From Chitinophagaceae bacterium (GTDB lineage: Bacteria > Bacteroidota > Bacteroidia > Chitinophagales > Chitinophagaceae), in the NCBI GenBank assembly GCA_947375185.1, contig CANCEU010000003.1, forward strand, positions 20,528 through 84,527: 64,000 bases of DNA, read 5' to 3'. Under the pieces are notes generated by a model, which was given only the letters and a program-made list of their open reading frames with translations, made no database searches and was not told where the DNA came from. Of the stretch, positions 16,521 to 25,585 are shown one piece after another. Made by a program: the position numbers and the translations under genes. Numbering within the stretch: the stretch's first letter is position 1; the number at the start of each line of letters is the position of its first letter.

Positions 16521-17672
16521 ATGTCATTATTCAATGTTTATCCTTTAAATCCTATTGCTATTACTAAAGCTGCGGGCAGCCGGGTATGGGACGATAAGGG
16601 GCAAGAATATTTGGACATGTATGGAGGCCATGCTGTTATAAGCATTGGACATACTCAACCTCACTGGGTAAAGCGCATCGAGGAACAACTGCATGCGATT
16701 GCGTTTTATTCTAATTCGGTAATTATGCCAATTCAAGAAAAATTGGCTATAGCATTAAATGAAATTAGTGGAAAAAAAGATTTTCAATTGTTTCTATGTA
16801 ATAGTGGCGCAGAAGCAAATGAGAATGCATTAAAGTTAGCTAGCTTTCATACCGGAAGAAAAAAAATTATTGCGTTTAAGAAATCATTTCACGGAAGAAC
16901 TTCATTAGCAGTAGCTGCTACAGACAATCCAAGTATTGTGGCTCCCGTAAACGATACGGATAATATTATCTTTTTGCCATTTAATGATGTTGCTGCATTA
17001 GAGAATTGTTTTGCCTTACAAGGTACTGAAATTGCAGCTGTAATAATTGAAGGTATACAAGGTGTTGCAGGCATTCATGAAGCAAGTGATTCATTTTTGC
17101 AGGCCATCAGAAAAGTTTGTGATGAGAATGGGGCAGTTTATATAGCAGACAGTGTACAATGTGGATATGGTCGATCTGGTCAATTTTTCGCACATGATCA
17201 TGCTGGAGTAAATGCAGATATTTACGCTATGGCAAAGGGTATGGGAAATGGTTTCCCAATTGGCGGAATATTAATTGCACCACATATTCAAGCTAAGTTT
17301 GGAATGTTGGGTACTACTTTTGGTGGCAATCCATTAGCATGTGCTGCGGCATTAGCAGTTATTGAAGTAATGCAAAAAGATAATTTAATCAAAGCTGCAC
17401 AAGAAAAAGGAATCTATTTAATAAATGCTTTGAAAAATATTAAAGGTGTTAAGGCAGTAAGAGGTAGAGGGTTAATGATTGGTTTTGAAATGGAGGCAGG
17501 ATTGGAAGATATTCGAAAAGTTTTATTGAATGATGTAAAAATATTTACAGGTGAGGCAAAGCCAAATGTTGTAAGATTGTTACCATCCTTGGCGATAAGC
17601 ATGGAGGATATCAATTTATTTTTAACCGGGTTGAATAAAGCAATTCAACTTTTGAAGCAAAACGCAGCGTAA
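16521..17672 (+). CDS. argD: N-acylornithine aminotransferase
   Basis: PLP-dependent class III aminotransferase converting the N-acylglutamate semialdehyde to N-acylornithine with glutamate as amino donor. 383 residues. Landmarks: NSGAEANENALKLA, SFHGRTSLAVAAT, the PLP-ring segment ADSVQCGYGRSGQFFAHDH, and the Schiff-base lysine in MAKGMGNGFPIGG. The ordering between argC and the carbamoyltransferase identifies it as the arginine enzyme rather than another class III aminotransferase. It ends 4 bases before argF'. Confidence 0.94.
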   Translation: MSLFNVYPLNPIAITKAAGSRVWDDKGQEYLDMYGGHAVISIGHTQPHWVKRIEEQLHAIAFYSNSVIMPIQEKLAIALNEISGKKDFQLFLCNSGAEANENALKLASFHTGRKKIIAFKKSFHGRTSLAVAATDNPSIVAPVNDTDNIIFLPFNDVAALENCFALQGTEIAAVIIEGIQGVAGIHEASDSFLQAIRKVCDENGAVYIADSVQCGYGRSGQFFAHDHAGVNADIYAMAKGMGNGFPIGGILIAPHIQAKFGMLGTTFGGNPLACAAALAVIEVMQKDNLIKAAQEKGIYLINALKNIKGVKAVRGRGLMIGFEMEAGLEDIRKVLLNDVKIFTGEAKPNVVRLLPSLAISMEDINLFLTGLNKAIQLLKQNAA

Positions 17673-17676
17673 GCTC

Positions 17677-18645
17677 ATGAAACAATTTATTTCAGTAAAA
17701 GATGTAACGGATATCAATTTATTGGTAAAGCAAGCATTGCACTATAAAGCAAATCCATTTATAGATAAAGCATTAGGTGCCAATAAAAGAATTGGGTTGT
17801 TGTTTTTGAATCCAAGTTTAAGAACAAGATTGAGTACACAAGTTGCTGCTCAAAATTTAGGTATGGAGCCTATAGTATTTAATGTTGATAAGGAAGGTTG
17901 GGCATTAGAGTTTACGGAAGGTGCAATCATGAATGGAACAACTGTAGAACATATTAAAGACGCTGCTCCCATTTTGGGTAATTATTTTGATATACTTTGT
18001 ATAAGGACATTTCCTGGATTGCAAAATAGAGCGGATGATTACGGTGAAAAAATAATCAACCAGTTTATTAAGTATGCCGGAATTCCAATTGTGAGTTTAG
18101 AGTCAGCGACTTTGCACCCATTACAATCTTTAACCGATATAATAACCATTCAGGAATCAATTAACTTGAATGAAAACTTAAAAAACAAACAACCTAAAAT
18201 AGTGTTAACCTGGGCGCCACATATTAAGCCTATACCACAATGTGTAGCTAATAGCTTTAGTGAATGGGTGAATGCATGGGGAGAAGCAAATTTTGTCATT
18301 ACCCATCCTGTTGGATATGAATTAGACACGCAATACACACATGGTGCAACTATTTCGCATCATCAAGAGGAAGCTTTAAAAGATGCCGATTTTGTTTATG
18401 TAAAAAATTGGAGTAGTTATAGTGAATATGGAAAAGTGCTTTCAACTGATGAAAGTTGGATGTTGACGAATGCGAAGCTAGCTTTAACTAATAATGCGAA
18501 AGTGATGCATTGTTTGCCTGTGAGAAGAAATGTAGAATTAAGTGATGAAATTTTAGATGGCGCAAATAGTTTGGTCACAAAAGAAGCATCTAATAGAGTA
18601 TGGGCAGCACAGTCAGTACTAGCAAATATTTTAGGTTCATTATAA
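17677..18645 (+). CDS. argF': N-acylornithine carbamoyltransferase (succinyl- or acetyl-ornithine type)
   Basis: 322-residue aspartate/ornithine transcarbamylase-family enzyme of the Bacteroidota branch that carbamoylates N-acylornithine instead of ornithine. The carbamoyl phosphate loop reads FLNPSLRTRLST (the usual STRTR varied to SLRTR), with ATLHPLQSLTDI and MHCLPVRRNVELSDEI as further markers. Position 90 decides acyl preference in characterised relatives: Pro in the Bacteroides fragilis succinylornithine enzyme, Glu in the Xanthomonas acetylornithine enzyme. Here it is Val90 (MNGTTVEHI), so the acyl group cannot be called. Deacylation by the downstream argE product follows. Confidence 0.9.
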   Translation: MKQFISVKDVTDINLLVKQALHYKANPFIDKALGANKRIGLLFLNPSLRTRLSTQVAAQNLGMEPIVFNVDKEGWALEFTEGAIMNGTTVEHIKDAAPILGNYFDILCIRTFPGLQNRADDYGEKIINQFIKYAGIPIVSLESATLHPLQSLTDIITIQESINLNENLKNKQPKIVLTWAPHIKPIPQCVANSFSEWVNAWGEANFVITHPVGYELDTQYTHGATISHHQEEALKDADFVYVKNWSSYSEYGKVLSTDESWMLTNAKLALTNNAKVMHCLPVRRNVELSDEILDGANSLVTKEASNRVWAAQSVLANILGSL

Positions 18646-18652
18646 TTTAATA

Positions 18653-19453
18653 ATGAACACAAATCATAAAATGGAAAAATTATACATCATTAAAATTGGA
18701 GGTAATATCGTTGACAATCCTGTATTGTTAACGGAGTGCCTAACTGCTTTTTCAAAATTGAAAGGGCAAGCTATTTTAGTGCATGGGGGCGGAAAATTAG
18801 CTACCCAAATGGCAACATCCATGGGGGTTGAGCAAACCATGGTGGATGGAAGAAGGATTACCGATGAGACAACGTTGAAAATTGTAACCATGGTATACGC
18901 AGGTGCAATCAATAAAAATATAGTTGCACAATTGCAATCATTGGGAGTGAACGCAATGGGTTTAACTGGGGCAGATGGAAATTTAATATATGCCCATAAA
19001 AGAATAGATAGTGCTATTGATTATGGCTTTGTTGGTGATGTAGATGGAATCAATACTGAGTTGGTAAAACAATTATTATCTAGTTCAATTAAATTAGTAG
19101 TAGCACCCATTACCCACGATGGCAATGGTCAATTATTAAATACCAATGCCGATACAATTGCTCAAAGCATTGCAACAGGTATGGCTAAGCAATATGAGGT
19201 GCATTTAATATATGGTTTTGAAAGAGAAGGGGTATTATCAGACGTTAATAATCCTGATTCAATTATCGCGTTTATTGATCGACCGGCTTACGGTACATTA
19301 AAAGAACAAAAAGTCATCTTTGAAGGAATGATTCCTAAAATTGACAACGCGTATTTGGCTTTAGAAGGTGGTGTGCAATCAGTCATCATTGGAAAAGCGG
19401 AAAAAATGAATCAATTAATTAACGGTACTGCAGGTACCACAATCAAAATATAA
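18653..19453 (+). CDS. argB: N-acylglutamate kinase
   Basis: Phosphorylates N-acylglutamate. 266 residues from ATG 18653; an in-frame ATG at 18671 (MEKLYIIKIGG) is nearer the conserved start and may be the true one. Motifs: KIGGNIVDNP, the substrate loop VHGGGKLATQM, NAMGLTGADGNLI and the ATP-site segment GGVQSVIIGKAE. It lacks the N-terminal helix typical of arginine-inhibited hexameric kinases, which makes classic arginine feedback less likely. The stop overlaps the argE start as TAATG, suggesting translational coupling. Confidence 0.94.
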   Translation: MNTNHKMEKLYIIKIGGNIVDNPVLLTECLTAFSKLKGQAILVHGGGKLATQMATSMGVEQTMVDGRRITDETTLKIVTMVYAGAINKNIVAQLQSLGVNAMGLTGADGNLIYAHKRIDSAIDYGFVGDVDGINTELVKQLLSSSIKLVVAPITHDGNGQLLNTNADTIAQSIATGMAKQYEVHLIYGFEREGVLSDVNNPDSIIAFIDRPAYGTLKEQKVIFEGMIPKIDNAYLALEGGVQSVIIGKAEKMNQLINGTAGTTIKI

Positions 19454-20556
19454 TGTCACAGACCAATAACATACAACAAAACAGTGCACAGATTATAGCT
19501 TTACAAGAGGAAGCAAAACAATTATTAGAAAAATTAATTGCTTGCCCTTCCTTTAGCAAAGAGGAGGATAAAACTGCTGATTTAATTCAAGCTTATTTAC
19601 TTCATAAAAAAGTAAAAACAGAAAGAATTAAAAATAATATTTGGGCAGTAAATACACATTACGATGAAGTAAAGCCAACCTTATTGTTAAATTCTCATCA
19701 CGATACCGTTAAAGCAAATAAAGGATTTACAATTGATCCTTTTGTCCCAATTGAAAAAGAGGATAAATTATTTGGGCTGGGAAGTAATGATGCAGGAGGT
19801 TGTTTGGTGAGTTTAATAGCTACTTTTTTGTATTACTATGATAGAGCCGATTTGCCATTTAATATTATTTTAGTGGCTTCTGCCGAAGAAGAAATATCAG
19901 GGGTAGACGGAATTGAATTGGTATTACCATCATTGCCTAAAATTGATTTTGGAATTGTAGGAGAGCCAACTTTGTTGGAAATGGCGATAGCTGAAAGAGG
20001 ATTATTGGTGTTAGATGTGGTGGCTTCTGGAAAGTCAGGACATGCTGCAAGAGAAGAAGGGGAAAGTGCCCTATATAAAATATTGCCAGATATCGAATGG
20101 TTTAAATCTTATGAATTTGAAAAAATTTCTGACTTATTGGGAAAGGTAAAAATGACTGTAACCGTTATTGAGACAGAGAATAAACAACATAATGTGGTAC
20201 CTTCTACTTGTAAAATAGTTGTAGATGTTCGTGTAAATGAATTATATACGTTTGAAGAAATATTGGAGACTATTGGGAAGCATGTAAAGTCGTCAGTAAT
20301 ACCAAGATCATTAAGAATGCGTTCTACAGGAATTGCACTTGATCATAAATTAATTCAAGCAGGGTTGGCGCTAGGTAAAGGATATTATGGTTCAGTGACT
20401 ACATCTGACAAAGCATTAATGCCATTTCCAACTTTAAAAATGGGGCCAGGTGATTCTGCCAGAAGTCATACTGCAGACGAGTTTATCTTTGTAAGAGAAA
20501 TAGAGGAGGGAATTCAGACTTATATACAACTAATTGATAAAATGATTTCATTATGA
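19453..20556 (+). CDS. argE: N-acylornithine/N-acylcitrulline deacylase (M20 family)
   Basis: 367-residue M20 zinc amidohydrolase. Zinc ligands and catalytic residues are visible in NSHHDTVKANKG, LGSNDAGGCLVSL and ASAEEEISGVDG, and the dimerisation-domain histidine in GKSGHAAREEGESALY. Because the operon has an acylornithine carbamoyltransferase, its physiological substrate is probably N-acylcitrulline, giving citrulline for argG. It overlaps argB by one base pair set (TAATG) and argH by four bases (ATGA). No argJ is present, so this is a linear, non-recycling pathway. Confidence 0.92.
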   Translation: MSQTNNIQQNSAQIIALQEEAKQLLEKLIACPSFSKEEDKTADLIQAYLLHKKVKTERIKNNIWAVNTHYDEVKPTLLLNSHHDTVKANKGFTIDPFVPIEKEDKLFGLGSNDAGGCLVSLIATFLYYYDRADLPFNIILVASAEEEISGVDGIELVLPSLPKIDFGIVGEPTLLEMAIAERGLLVLDVVASGKSGHAAREEGESALYKILPDIEWFKSYEFEKISDLLGKVKMTVTVIETENKQHNVVPSTCKIVVDVRVNELYTFEEILETIGKHVKSSVIPRSLRMRSTGIALDHKLIQAGLALGKGYYGSVTTSDKALMPFPTLKMGPGDSARSHTADEFIFVREIEEGIQTYIQLIDKMISL

Positions 20557-21890
20557 GTAAGCTTTGGCAAAAAAATAATAAGGTAGCTAGTTCGGTTGAA
20601 CAGTTTACTATTGGTAAGGACCAGGAAATGGATTTATACTTGGCTGCTTATGATGTATTAGGATCCATTGCGCATACCACGATGTTATCTGAGGTTGGTC
20701 TTTTAACAAATTCAGAGCAAGTTCAATTAAAAAAAGCATTGGTTGAAATATATGCAATGGTGCAAGCAGGTAATTTTCAATTAGCAGAAGGCGTTGAAGA
20801 TATTCATTCACAGGTGGAAATGCTATTAACTGAAAAGCTGGGTGATATTGGTAAAAAAATTCATAGTGCACGTAGTAGAAATGATCAGGTTTTAGTAGAT
20901 CTTAAATTGTTTTTACGCGCTGAATTAATGTCATTAACCACTTCAGTTCAATCCTTATTTAGTTTGTTGCAAAATAAAAGTGAGCAACATAAAAATGATT
21001 TATTACCCGGATATACGCACTTGCAGTTGGCCATGCCATCTTCCTTTGGTTTGTGGTTAGGGGCATACGCTGAAAGTTTAGTGGACGACATGACCATATT
21101 GCAAGCAGCATTTACAGTTGTGAATAAAAATCCATTAGGATCTGCTGCAGGATATGGATCTTCATTTCCAATTAACCGAACAAGGACAACTGAATTATTG
21201 GGTTTTGAGACATTGAATTATAATGTTGTTTATGCGCAAATGGGTCGTGGTAAAGCGGAAAGAATTACAGCTATGGCATTGGCAAATTTTGCAGATACAT
21301 TGTCAAGACTAAGTATGGATGCTTGTTTATTTATGAATCAGAATTTTGGGTTCATTAAATTCCCTGAAGAATTAACAACAGGATCAAGTATTATGCCGCA
21401 TAAAAAAAACCCAGATGTATTTGAATTGATAAGATCTTATTGCAATCGTATAAAAGCACTGCCTAATGAAATTATGATGATGACTACAAACCTGCCTTCG
21501 GGTTATCATCGTGATTTACAATTATTAAAAGAACATTTATTTCCAGCATTTCAACAATTGAAAAATTGTATGGAAATGGCTTCTTTGATGATTCAGCATA
21601 TGGAAGTGAAACAAGATTTATTGGAGGATCCTAAATATCAATATTTATTTAGTGTTGAAGAAGTCAATAAATTAGTGAATGCGGGTGTTCCTTTTAGAGA
21701 TGCGTATAAAAAAATTGGATTGGCAATTGAAGACGGAAATTATACATATTCAACAAAGGTTGCCCATACCCATGAGGGCAGTATTGGAAACCTTTGTACG
21801 GCAGAAATTGCTATTGCTATGAAAAAAGTGTTAAATAGTATGGAATTTGAGAAAGTTGACCAAAAAATTAACCAATTATTGAAGCCCTAA
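20553..21890 (+). CDS. argH: Argininosuccinate lyase
   Basis: Last arginine step: cleaves argininosuccinate to arginine and fumarate. 445 residues, fumarase/aspartase superfamily. Signature GSSIMPHKKNPDVFEL (mobile catalytic serine loop), HSARSRNDQV and GYTHLQLAMPSSFGLW are clear. The start ATG overlaps the argE stop by four bases, and argH closes the operon; the next gene begins 48 bases later with its own promoter-like box. I see no terminator hairpin in that gap. Confidence 0.96.
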   Translation: MSKLWQKNNKVASSVEQFTIGKDQEMDLYLAAYDVLGSIAHTTMLSEVGLLTNSEQVQLKKALVEIYAMVQAGNFQLAEGVEDIHSQVEMLLTEKLGDIGKKIHSARSRNDQVLVDLKLFLRAELMSLTTSVQSLFSLLQNKSEQHKNDLLPGYTHLQLAMPSSFGLWLGAYAESLVDDMTILQAAFTVVNKNPLGSAAGYGSSFPINRTRTTELLGFETLNYNVVYAQMGRGKAERITAMALANFADTLSRLSMDACLFMNQNFGFIKFPEELTTGSSIMPHKKNPDVFELIRSYCNRIKALPNEIMMMTTNLPSGYHRDLQLLKEHLFPAFQQLKNCMEMASLMIQHMEVKQDLLEDPKYQYLFSVEEVNKLVNAGVPFRDAYKKIGLAIEDGNYTYSTKVAHTHEGSIGNLCTAEIAIAMKKVLNSMEFEKVDQKINQLLKP

Positions 21891-21893
21891 TTG

Positions 21894-21901
21894 TATTTTT
21901 G
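21894..21901 (+). promoter_or_regulatory. -7 box TATTTTTG before the FKBP gene
   Basis: Exact TAnnTTTG match directly after the argH stop, 37 bases before the FKBP ATG. A -33 element at the usual spacing is not evident. Confidence 0.45.
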
Positions 21902-21938
21902 GCATCGCTAAATAAAAATTAGTATATAAAAATTAAGT

Positions 21939-22688
21939 ATGAAAAAAGGATTATTATTCATTGGATTGTTTTCGAGTTTGATTGCAGTAGCACAAACAAA
22001 GCCTGTAACTGCTACAAAGGCGTCAACAACAAAAACCGCTGCACCTTCTACTAAACCAAAGTTGGCTTTAACTTATACGCCATCACAAACTTTAAAAACA
22101 ACTAAAGACAGTGCTTCATATGCATTAGGTTATAGAATCGCACAAAGTTTAAAAGGACAGGGTTTGCAAGATGTAAACTTTGAAATGTTTAAAAAAGGAA
22201 TGGCTGCAGGGACAATTACTAAAACAGAAATCCCTGATAGCTTATTAGATGTTTGTATTAAAAACTACCAAGATAAAATGAGTCAAGAAAAAATCACAAT
22301 TAACAGAGCTGCTGGGAAAGCGTTCTTAGAAGAAAATGCAAAAAAAGAAGGTGTTATTAAAATGACCAATGGCATGCAGTATTTAGTATTAACTGCAGGT
22401 ACAGGCACTGAGCACCCTACCTTAAAAAGCAAAGTAAAATGTCATTACCATGGCACTTTAATTGATGGAACTGTATTTGATAGCTCAGTTCAAAGAGGTG
22501 AGCCAATTAGTTTCCCATTAAATGGAGTAATTAAAGGATGGCAAGATGCTGTTCAATTAATGACGGTTGGTGCTAAATGGAGATTGTTCATTCCAAGTGA
22601 ATTAGCTTATGGTGAGCGTTCTGCAGGTCCAGTTATCGGGCCAGGTACAACATTGATTTTTGATGTTGAATTATTAGGCATAGAATAA
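21939..22688 (+). CDS. Exported FKBP-type peptidyl-prolyl isomerase
   Basis: 249 residues. A Sec signal (MKKGLLFIGLFSSLIAVAQ) is followed by a Thr/Ala/Lys-rich linker to about residue 45, an FKBP N-terminal dimerisation domain (SYALGYRIAQSLKGQG, about 58-135) and the FKBP catalytic domain (KVKCHYHGTLIDGTVFDSS to DVELLGIE). Active-site residues Tyr, Asp, Phe and Trp are in place (YHGTLIDGTVFDSS, IKGWQDA). The layout equals FkpA/Mip, periplasmic folding catalysts. It is followed by a strong terminator. Confidence 0.93.
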   Translation: MKKGLLFIGLFSSLIAVAQTKPVTATKASTTKTAAPSTKPKLALTYTPSQTLKTTKDSASYALGYRIAQSLKGQGLQDVNFEMFKKGMAAGTITKTEIPDSLLDVCIKNYQDKMSQEKITINRAAGKAFLEENAKKEGVIKMTNGMQYLVLTAGTGTEHPTLKSKVKCHYHGTLIDGTVFDSSVQRGEPISFPLNGVIKGWQDAVQLMTVGAKWRLFIPSELAYGERSAGPVIGPGTTLIFDVELLGIE

Positions 22689-22709
22689 TAGCCTTAAAAT
22701 AGTTTAAAG

Positions 22710-22732
22710 ACCCCCTTAATTGGGGGTTTTTT
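22710..22732 (+). terminator. Intrinsic terminator after the FKBP gene
   Basis: Stem ACCCCC / GGGGGT with TTAATT loop followed by TTTTTTA. Confidence 0.9.
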
Positions 22733-22747
22733 ATTGGTATTATGTGG

Positions 22748-22755
22748 TAATTTTG
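22748..22755 (+). promoter_or_regulatory. -7 box TAATTTTG of the class D-like lipoprotein gene
   Basis: Exact TAnnTTTG match just after the FKBP terminator, 18 bases before the ATG at 22774. No properly spaced -33 element is seen. Confidence 0.55.
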
Positions 22756-22773
22756 AGGACGTAAATTGAATAT

Positions 22774-23523
22774 ATGAAACAGTACATTGGTCTTTTCTTT
22801 TTTATCAGCATTTTGACTTTAGCTTGTTCTCCAAACAATGTCAAGTCAGATGAGCAAATTGTAAAAATATTGGATAGCGCAAAAATGAAAGGTTGTTTCG
22901 CATTAATGGAAAATGGGTCCGCTCAGTTTACCATAACTAATTTAGCAATTTACAAGGATTCTTCCTTTGCGCCTTACCATACCTTTTTTGCTGTGCCAAG
23001 TTTAATAGCGTTAGATAGAGGGTATATTAATCATACTGCTAGTACTTGGGTGAGCAACGACTCTGTTGCTTATTATCAAAGTATTATTGAAAAAATAGGG
23101 AGAACTGATTTGCTGAAAGTAATTGACTCCTTACATTATGGAAAAGGAATTGTAAGTAATGATTTAAATAATTTTTGGAGAGATAGTTCACTGCGAATTA
23201 CGCCTGATGAGCAATTGGGATTTATAAAAAAATTATATTTCAATCAATTGCCTTTTCAAAAGCGCTCTCAGGATATATACAAGCAAATGATTTTAAAAGA
23301 GGATAATGCTAGCTATAAACTAAGTTATATTTACGGATCTGAGCAAAGTGAATCTGCATCCAATTGGATAATAGGTTATGTTGAGGAAAACAAGCATCCT
23401 TATTTTTTCGTGATGTATGTTGTTGATCAAAATAATTCGGATAATAAAAATGAAAAAGCTAAAACAGTTTCGGTTTTAAAATCAATTTTACTTCAACAAG
23501 GCTTTTTAAAAGGAATTAGATAA
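22774..23523 (+). CDS. Lipoprotein with class D beta-lactamase fold, catalytic residues lost
   Basis: 249 residues with a lipoprotein signal (LTLAC, lipobox Cys18). From about residue 38 it lines up along its full length with OXA enzymes: KGCFALMENG for GxFVL, a P-x-x-T-F block at 67-71 leading to LIALDRGYI, YQSIIEKIG, HYGKG...NNFWRD for YGN...FW, LRITPDEQLGFIKKLYFNQLP, and NWIIGYVEENKHPYFFVMY for the WWVGWVE strand. Yet the catalytic STFK is H69-T-F-F72, the SxV motif is D96-S-V and KTG is I186-Y-G. It should not hydrolyse or even acylate with beta-lactams. The alignment is from memory of OXA proteins. A sensor, ligand-binding or scaffold role is possible but unsupported. Confidence 0.72.
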   Translation: MKQYIGLFFFISILTLACSPNNVKSDEQIVKILDSAKMKGCFALMENGSAQFTITNLAIYKDSSFAPYHTFFAVPSLIALDRGYINHTASTWVSNDSVAYYQSIIEKIGRTDLLKVIDSLHYGKGIVSNDLNNFWRDSSLRITPDEQLGFIKKLYFNQLPFQKRSQDIYKQMILKEDNASYKLSYIYGSEQSESASNWIIGYVEENKHPYFFVMYVVDQNNSDNKNEKAKTVSVLKSILLQQGFLKGIR

Positions 23524-23557
23524 TTATAATTTTATTTACTAAACCATAGTATATATT

Positions 23558-25576
23558 ATGCAGTACTACTGTAACTCATTAACTTCCTATCAGCGCTTTA
23601 TTACAAGAACAGTAAAAGTGGGCAATCTTACTATTGGAGGAGGGAATCCAATACGTGTGCAAACAATGACTACTACTGACACAATGGACACTGATGCAAC
23701 GGTAGCGCAGGTAATTAAATGTATTGAAGCAGGTGCAGAGTTAGTTAGAATTACTGCCCCAAGTAAAAAAGAAGCAGACAATTTAGCAAATATAAAAGCA
23801 GCTTTAAGAGACAAAGGTTACGATACTCCACTGGTCGCGGATATTCATTTTACACCTAATGCTGCTGAAATTGCAGCTACCATTGTTGAAAAAGTAAGGG
23901 TGAATCCAGGAAATTATGTAGACAAGAAAAAATTTGAACAAATTGAATATACAGATGCGGAGTATATTGAGGAAATTGAGAGAATAAGAGAGCGCTTTAC
24001 GCCACTTGTTTTAATTTGTAAAGCGAATGGAACTGCAATGCGTATTGGAACTAATCATGGTTCATTGAGTGATCGAATCATGAGCAGGTATGGTGATACG
24101 GCGAATGGAATGGTAGAAAGCGCGATGGAGTTTTTAAGAATCGCGCGTAGCTTGGATTATCATCAGATTATTTTGAGTATGAAGTCCAGTAATCCTCAAG
24201 TAATGGTACATGCTTACCGTTTATTATTACAACAAATGCAAAATGAGTTTGGAGAATGTTATCCTTTGCATTTAGGGGTAACAGAAGCAGGAGATGGAGA
24301 GGATGGAAGAATTAAAAGTGCAATTGGAATCGGCACATTGTTGGAAGATGGAATTGGGGATACTATTAGAGTTAGTTTAACCGAGGATCCTGAGTTGGAA
24401 ATTCCTGTTTGTCGTGATATTGTTAAAAGATATAATGGGCAAGCTGCTAACTTAAATAGTGCAAGCATTTTACCGATTGATAAATTAACTTATAATCCTT
24501 TTGAATATAAAAGAAGAACCTCATCAACAGTATTGAATATTGGTGCGGGTCAAGTTCCGGTGGTAGTTGCAGACTTAAGTCATTTGGAAGTGATATCAAG
24601 AGAATGCTTAATTGCAATTGGATATACGTATAACAGTGCTACGGACAAATGGAGCATTAGCGATGCTGCAGCAGACTATGTGTTTACAGGTACTAAATTA
24701 ATTGACTTTGATTTGCCAGGCACTTTACGTATCATTTCATCTGATTTAGGATTATCATCCAATAATGAAAGCACTAAGTATTTCCCAATATTTAATGGCG
24801 ATGATTACTTATCAGCTCAACATAAAAATAGTGCACTCAATTTTGTAATGATTGACTGCTATAGTGTCTCTACACAAGTATCTGATGAACAATTATTACA
24901 AATTGCAAAAGACACTACTGTCGTTTTTTGTTTAAGTAGCCAATTACAGCATGCAATGCCTGCAGTGAGACGTATGCTTGTAAAGTTTATGGAATTGGGA
25001 ATTGATTCTCCAGTAATCTTAATGACAGATAGCAATAATAAAACAACCGATGAACATTTAATTCATTTTGCAACGGAGACAGGTGCTTTATTGTTGGATG
25101 GAATGGGAGATGGGATATGCTTAAGTGTATCTGCGGATGTTTACAATGCTTCAGCTGGTAAAATGGCTAATTTGTCTGGCAGAAATTATAACAGTAATTC
25201 ATCTGTTGAACAGTTTTTGAATGCTACTAGTTTTGGTATTTTGCAGGCAACTAGAACAAGAATTTCAAAAACAGAATATATCTCCTGTCCAAGCTGTGGA
25301 CGTACGTTATTTGAGTTACAAGAAACGACCGCTAAAATTAGAAAAGTCACGAATCATTTAAAAGGATTGAAAATAGCTATTATGGGTTGTATAGTGAATG
25401 GTCCGGGTGAAATGGCAGATGCCGATTTTGGATATGTTGGTAGTGGCGTTGGTAAAATCACACTATATAAGGGTAAAGAAGTAATGAAACGGAACATTGA
25501 TAGTGAAGTAGCAGTTGACGAATTAATTCAATTATTAAAAGAAAATGATGCATGGATTGATCCAATGCAACACTAA
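23558..25576 (+). CDS. ispG: 4-hydroxy-3-methylbut-2-enyl diphosphate synthase, long form
   Basis: Penultimate step of the MEP isoprenoid pathway; reductively opens MEcPP with a [4Fe-4S] cluster. 672 residues, far longer than the about 370 of E. coli, because an extra domain (about 270-545) lies between the TIM barrel (VQTMTTTDTMDTDATVAQV to about 265) and the cluster domain (CPSCGRTLFELQ ... MGCIVNGPGEMADADFGYVG). All three cysteine ligands are present. This three-domain form is known from Bacteroidota, chlamydiae and plants. The lpxL-like acyltransferase gene follows after a few bases, suggesting cotranscription. Confidence 0.95.
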   Translation: MQYYCNSLTSYQRFITRTVKVGNLTIGGGNPIRVQTMTTTDTMDTDATVAQVIKCIEAGAELVRITAPSKKEADNLANIKAALRDKGYDTPLVADIHFTPNAAEIAATIVEKVRVNPGNYVDKKKFEQIEYTDAEYIEEIERIRERFTPLVLICKANGTAMRIGTNHGSLSDRIMSRYGDTANGMVESAMEFLRIARSLDYHQIILSMKSSNPQVMVHAYRLLLQQMQNEFGECYPLHLGVTEAGDGEDGRIKSAIGIGTLLEDGIGDTIRVSLTEDPELEIPVCRDIVKRYNGQAANLNSASILPIDKLTYNPFEYKRRTSSTVLNIGAGQVPVVVADLSHLEVISRECLIAIGYTYNSATDKWSISDAAADYVFTGTKLIDFDLPGTLRIISSDLGLSSNNESTKYFPIFNGDDYLSAQHKNSALNFVMIDCYSVSTQVSDEQLLQIAKDTTVVFCLSSQLQHAMPAVRRMLVKFMELGIDSPVILMTDSNNKTTDEHLIHFATETGALLLDGMGDGICLSVSADVYNASAGKMANLSGRNYNSNSSVEQFLNATSFGILQATRTRISKTEYISCPSCGRTLFELQETTAKIRKVTNHLKGLKIAIMGCIVNGPGEMADADFGYVGSGVGKITLYKGKEVMKRNIDSEVAVDELIQLLKENDAWIDPMQH

Positions 25577-25585
25577 AGTTTGTTT

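Noticed and set aside
22774-23523. Working OXA-type beta-lactamase (resistance gene)
   Set aside because: The catalytic Ser, Lys, SxV serine and KTG lysine are all replaced; only the fold is kept.
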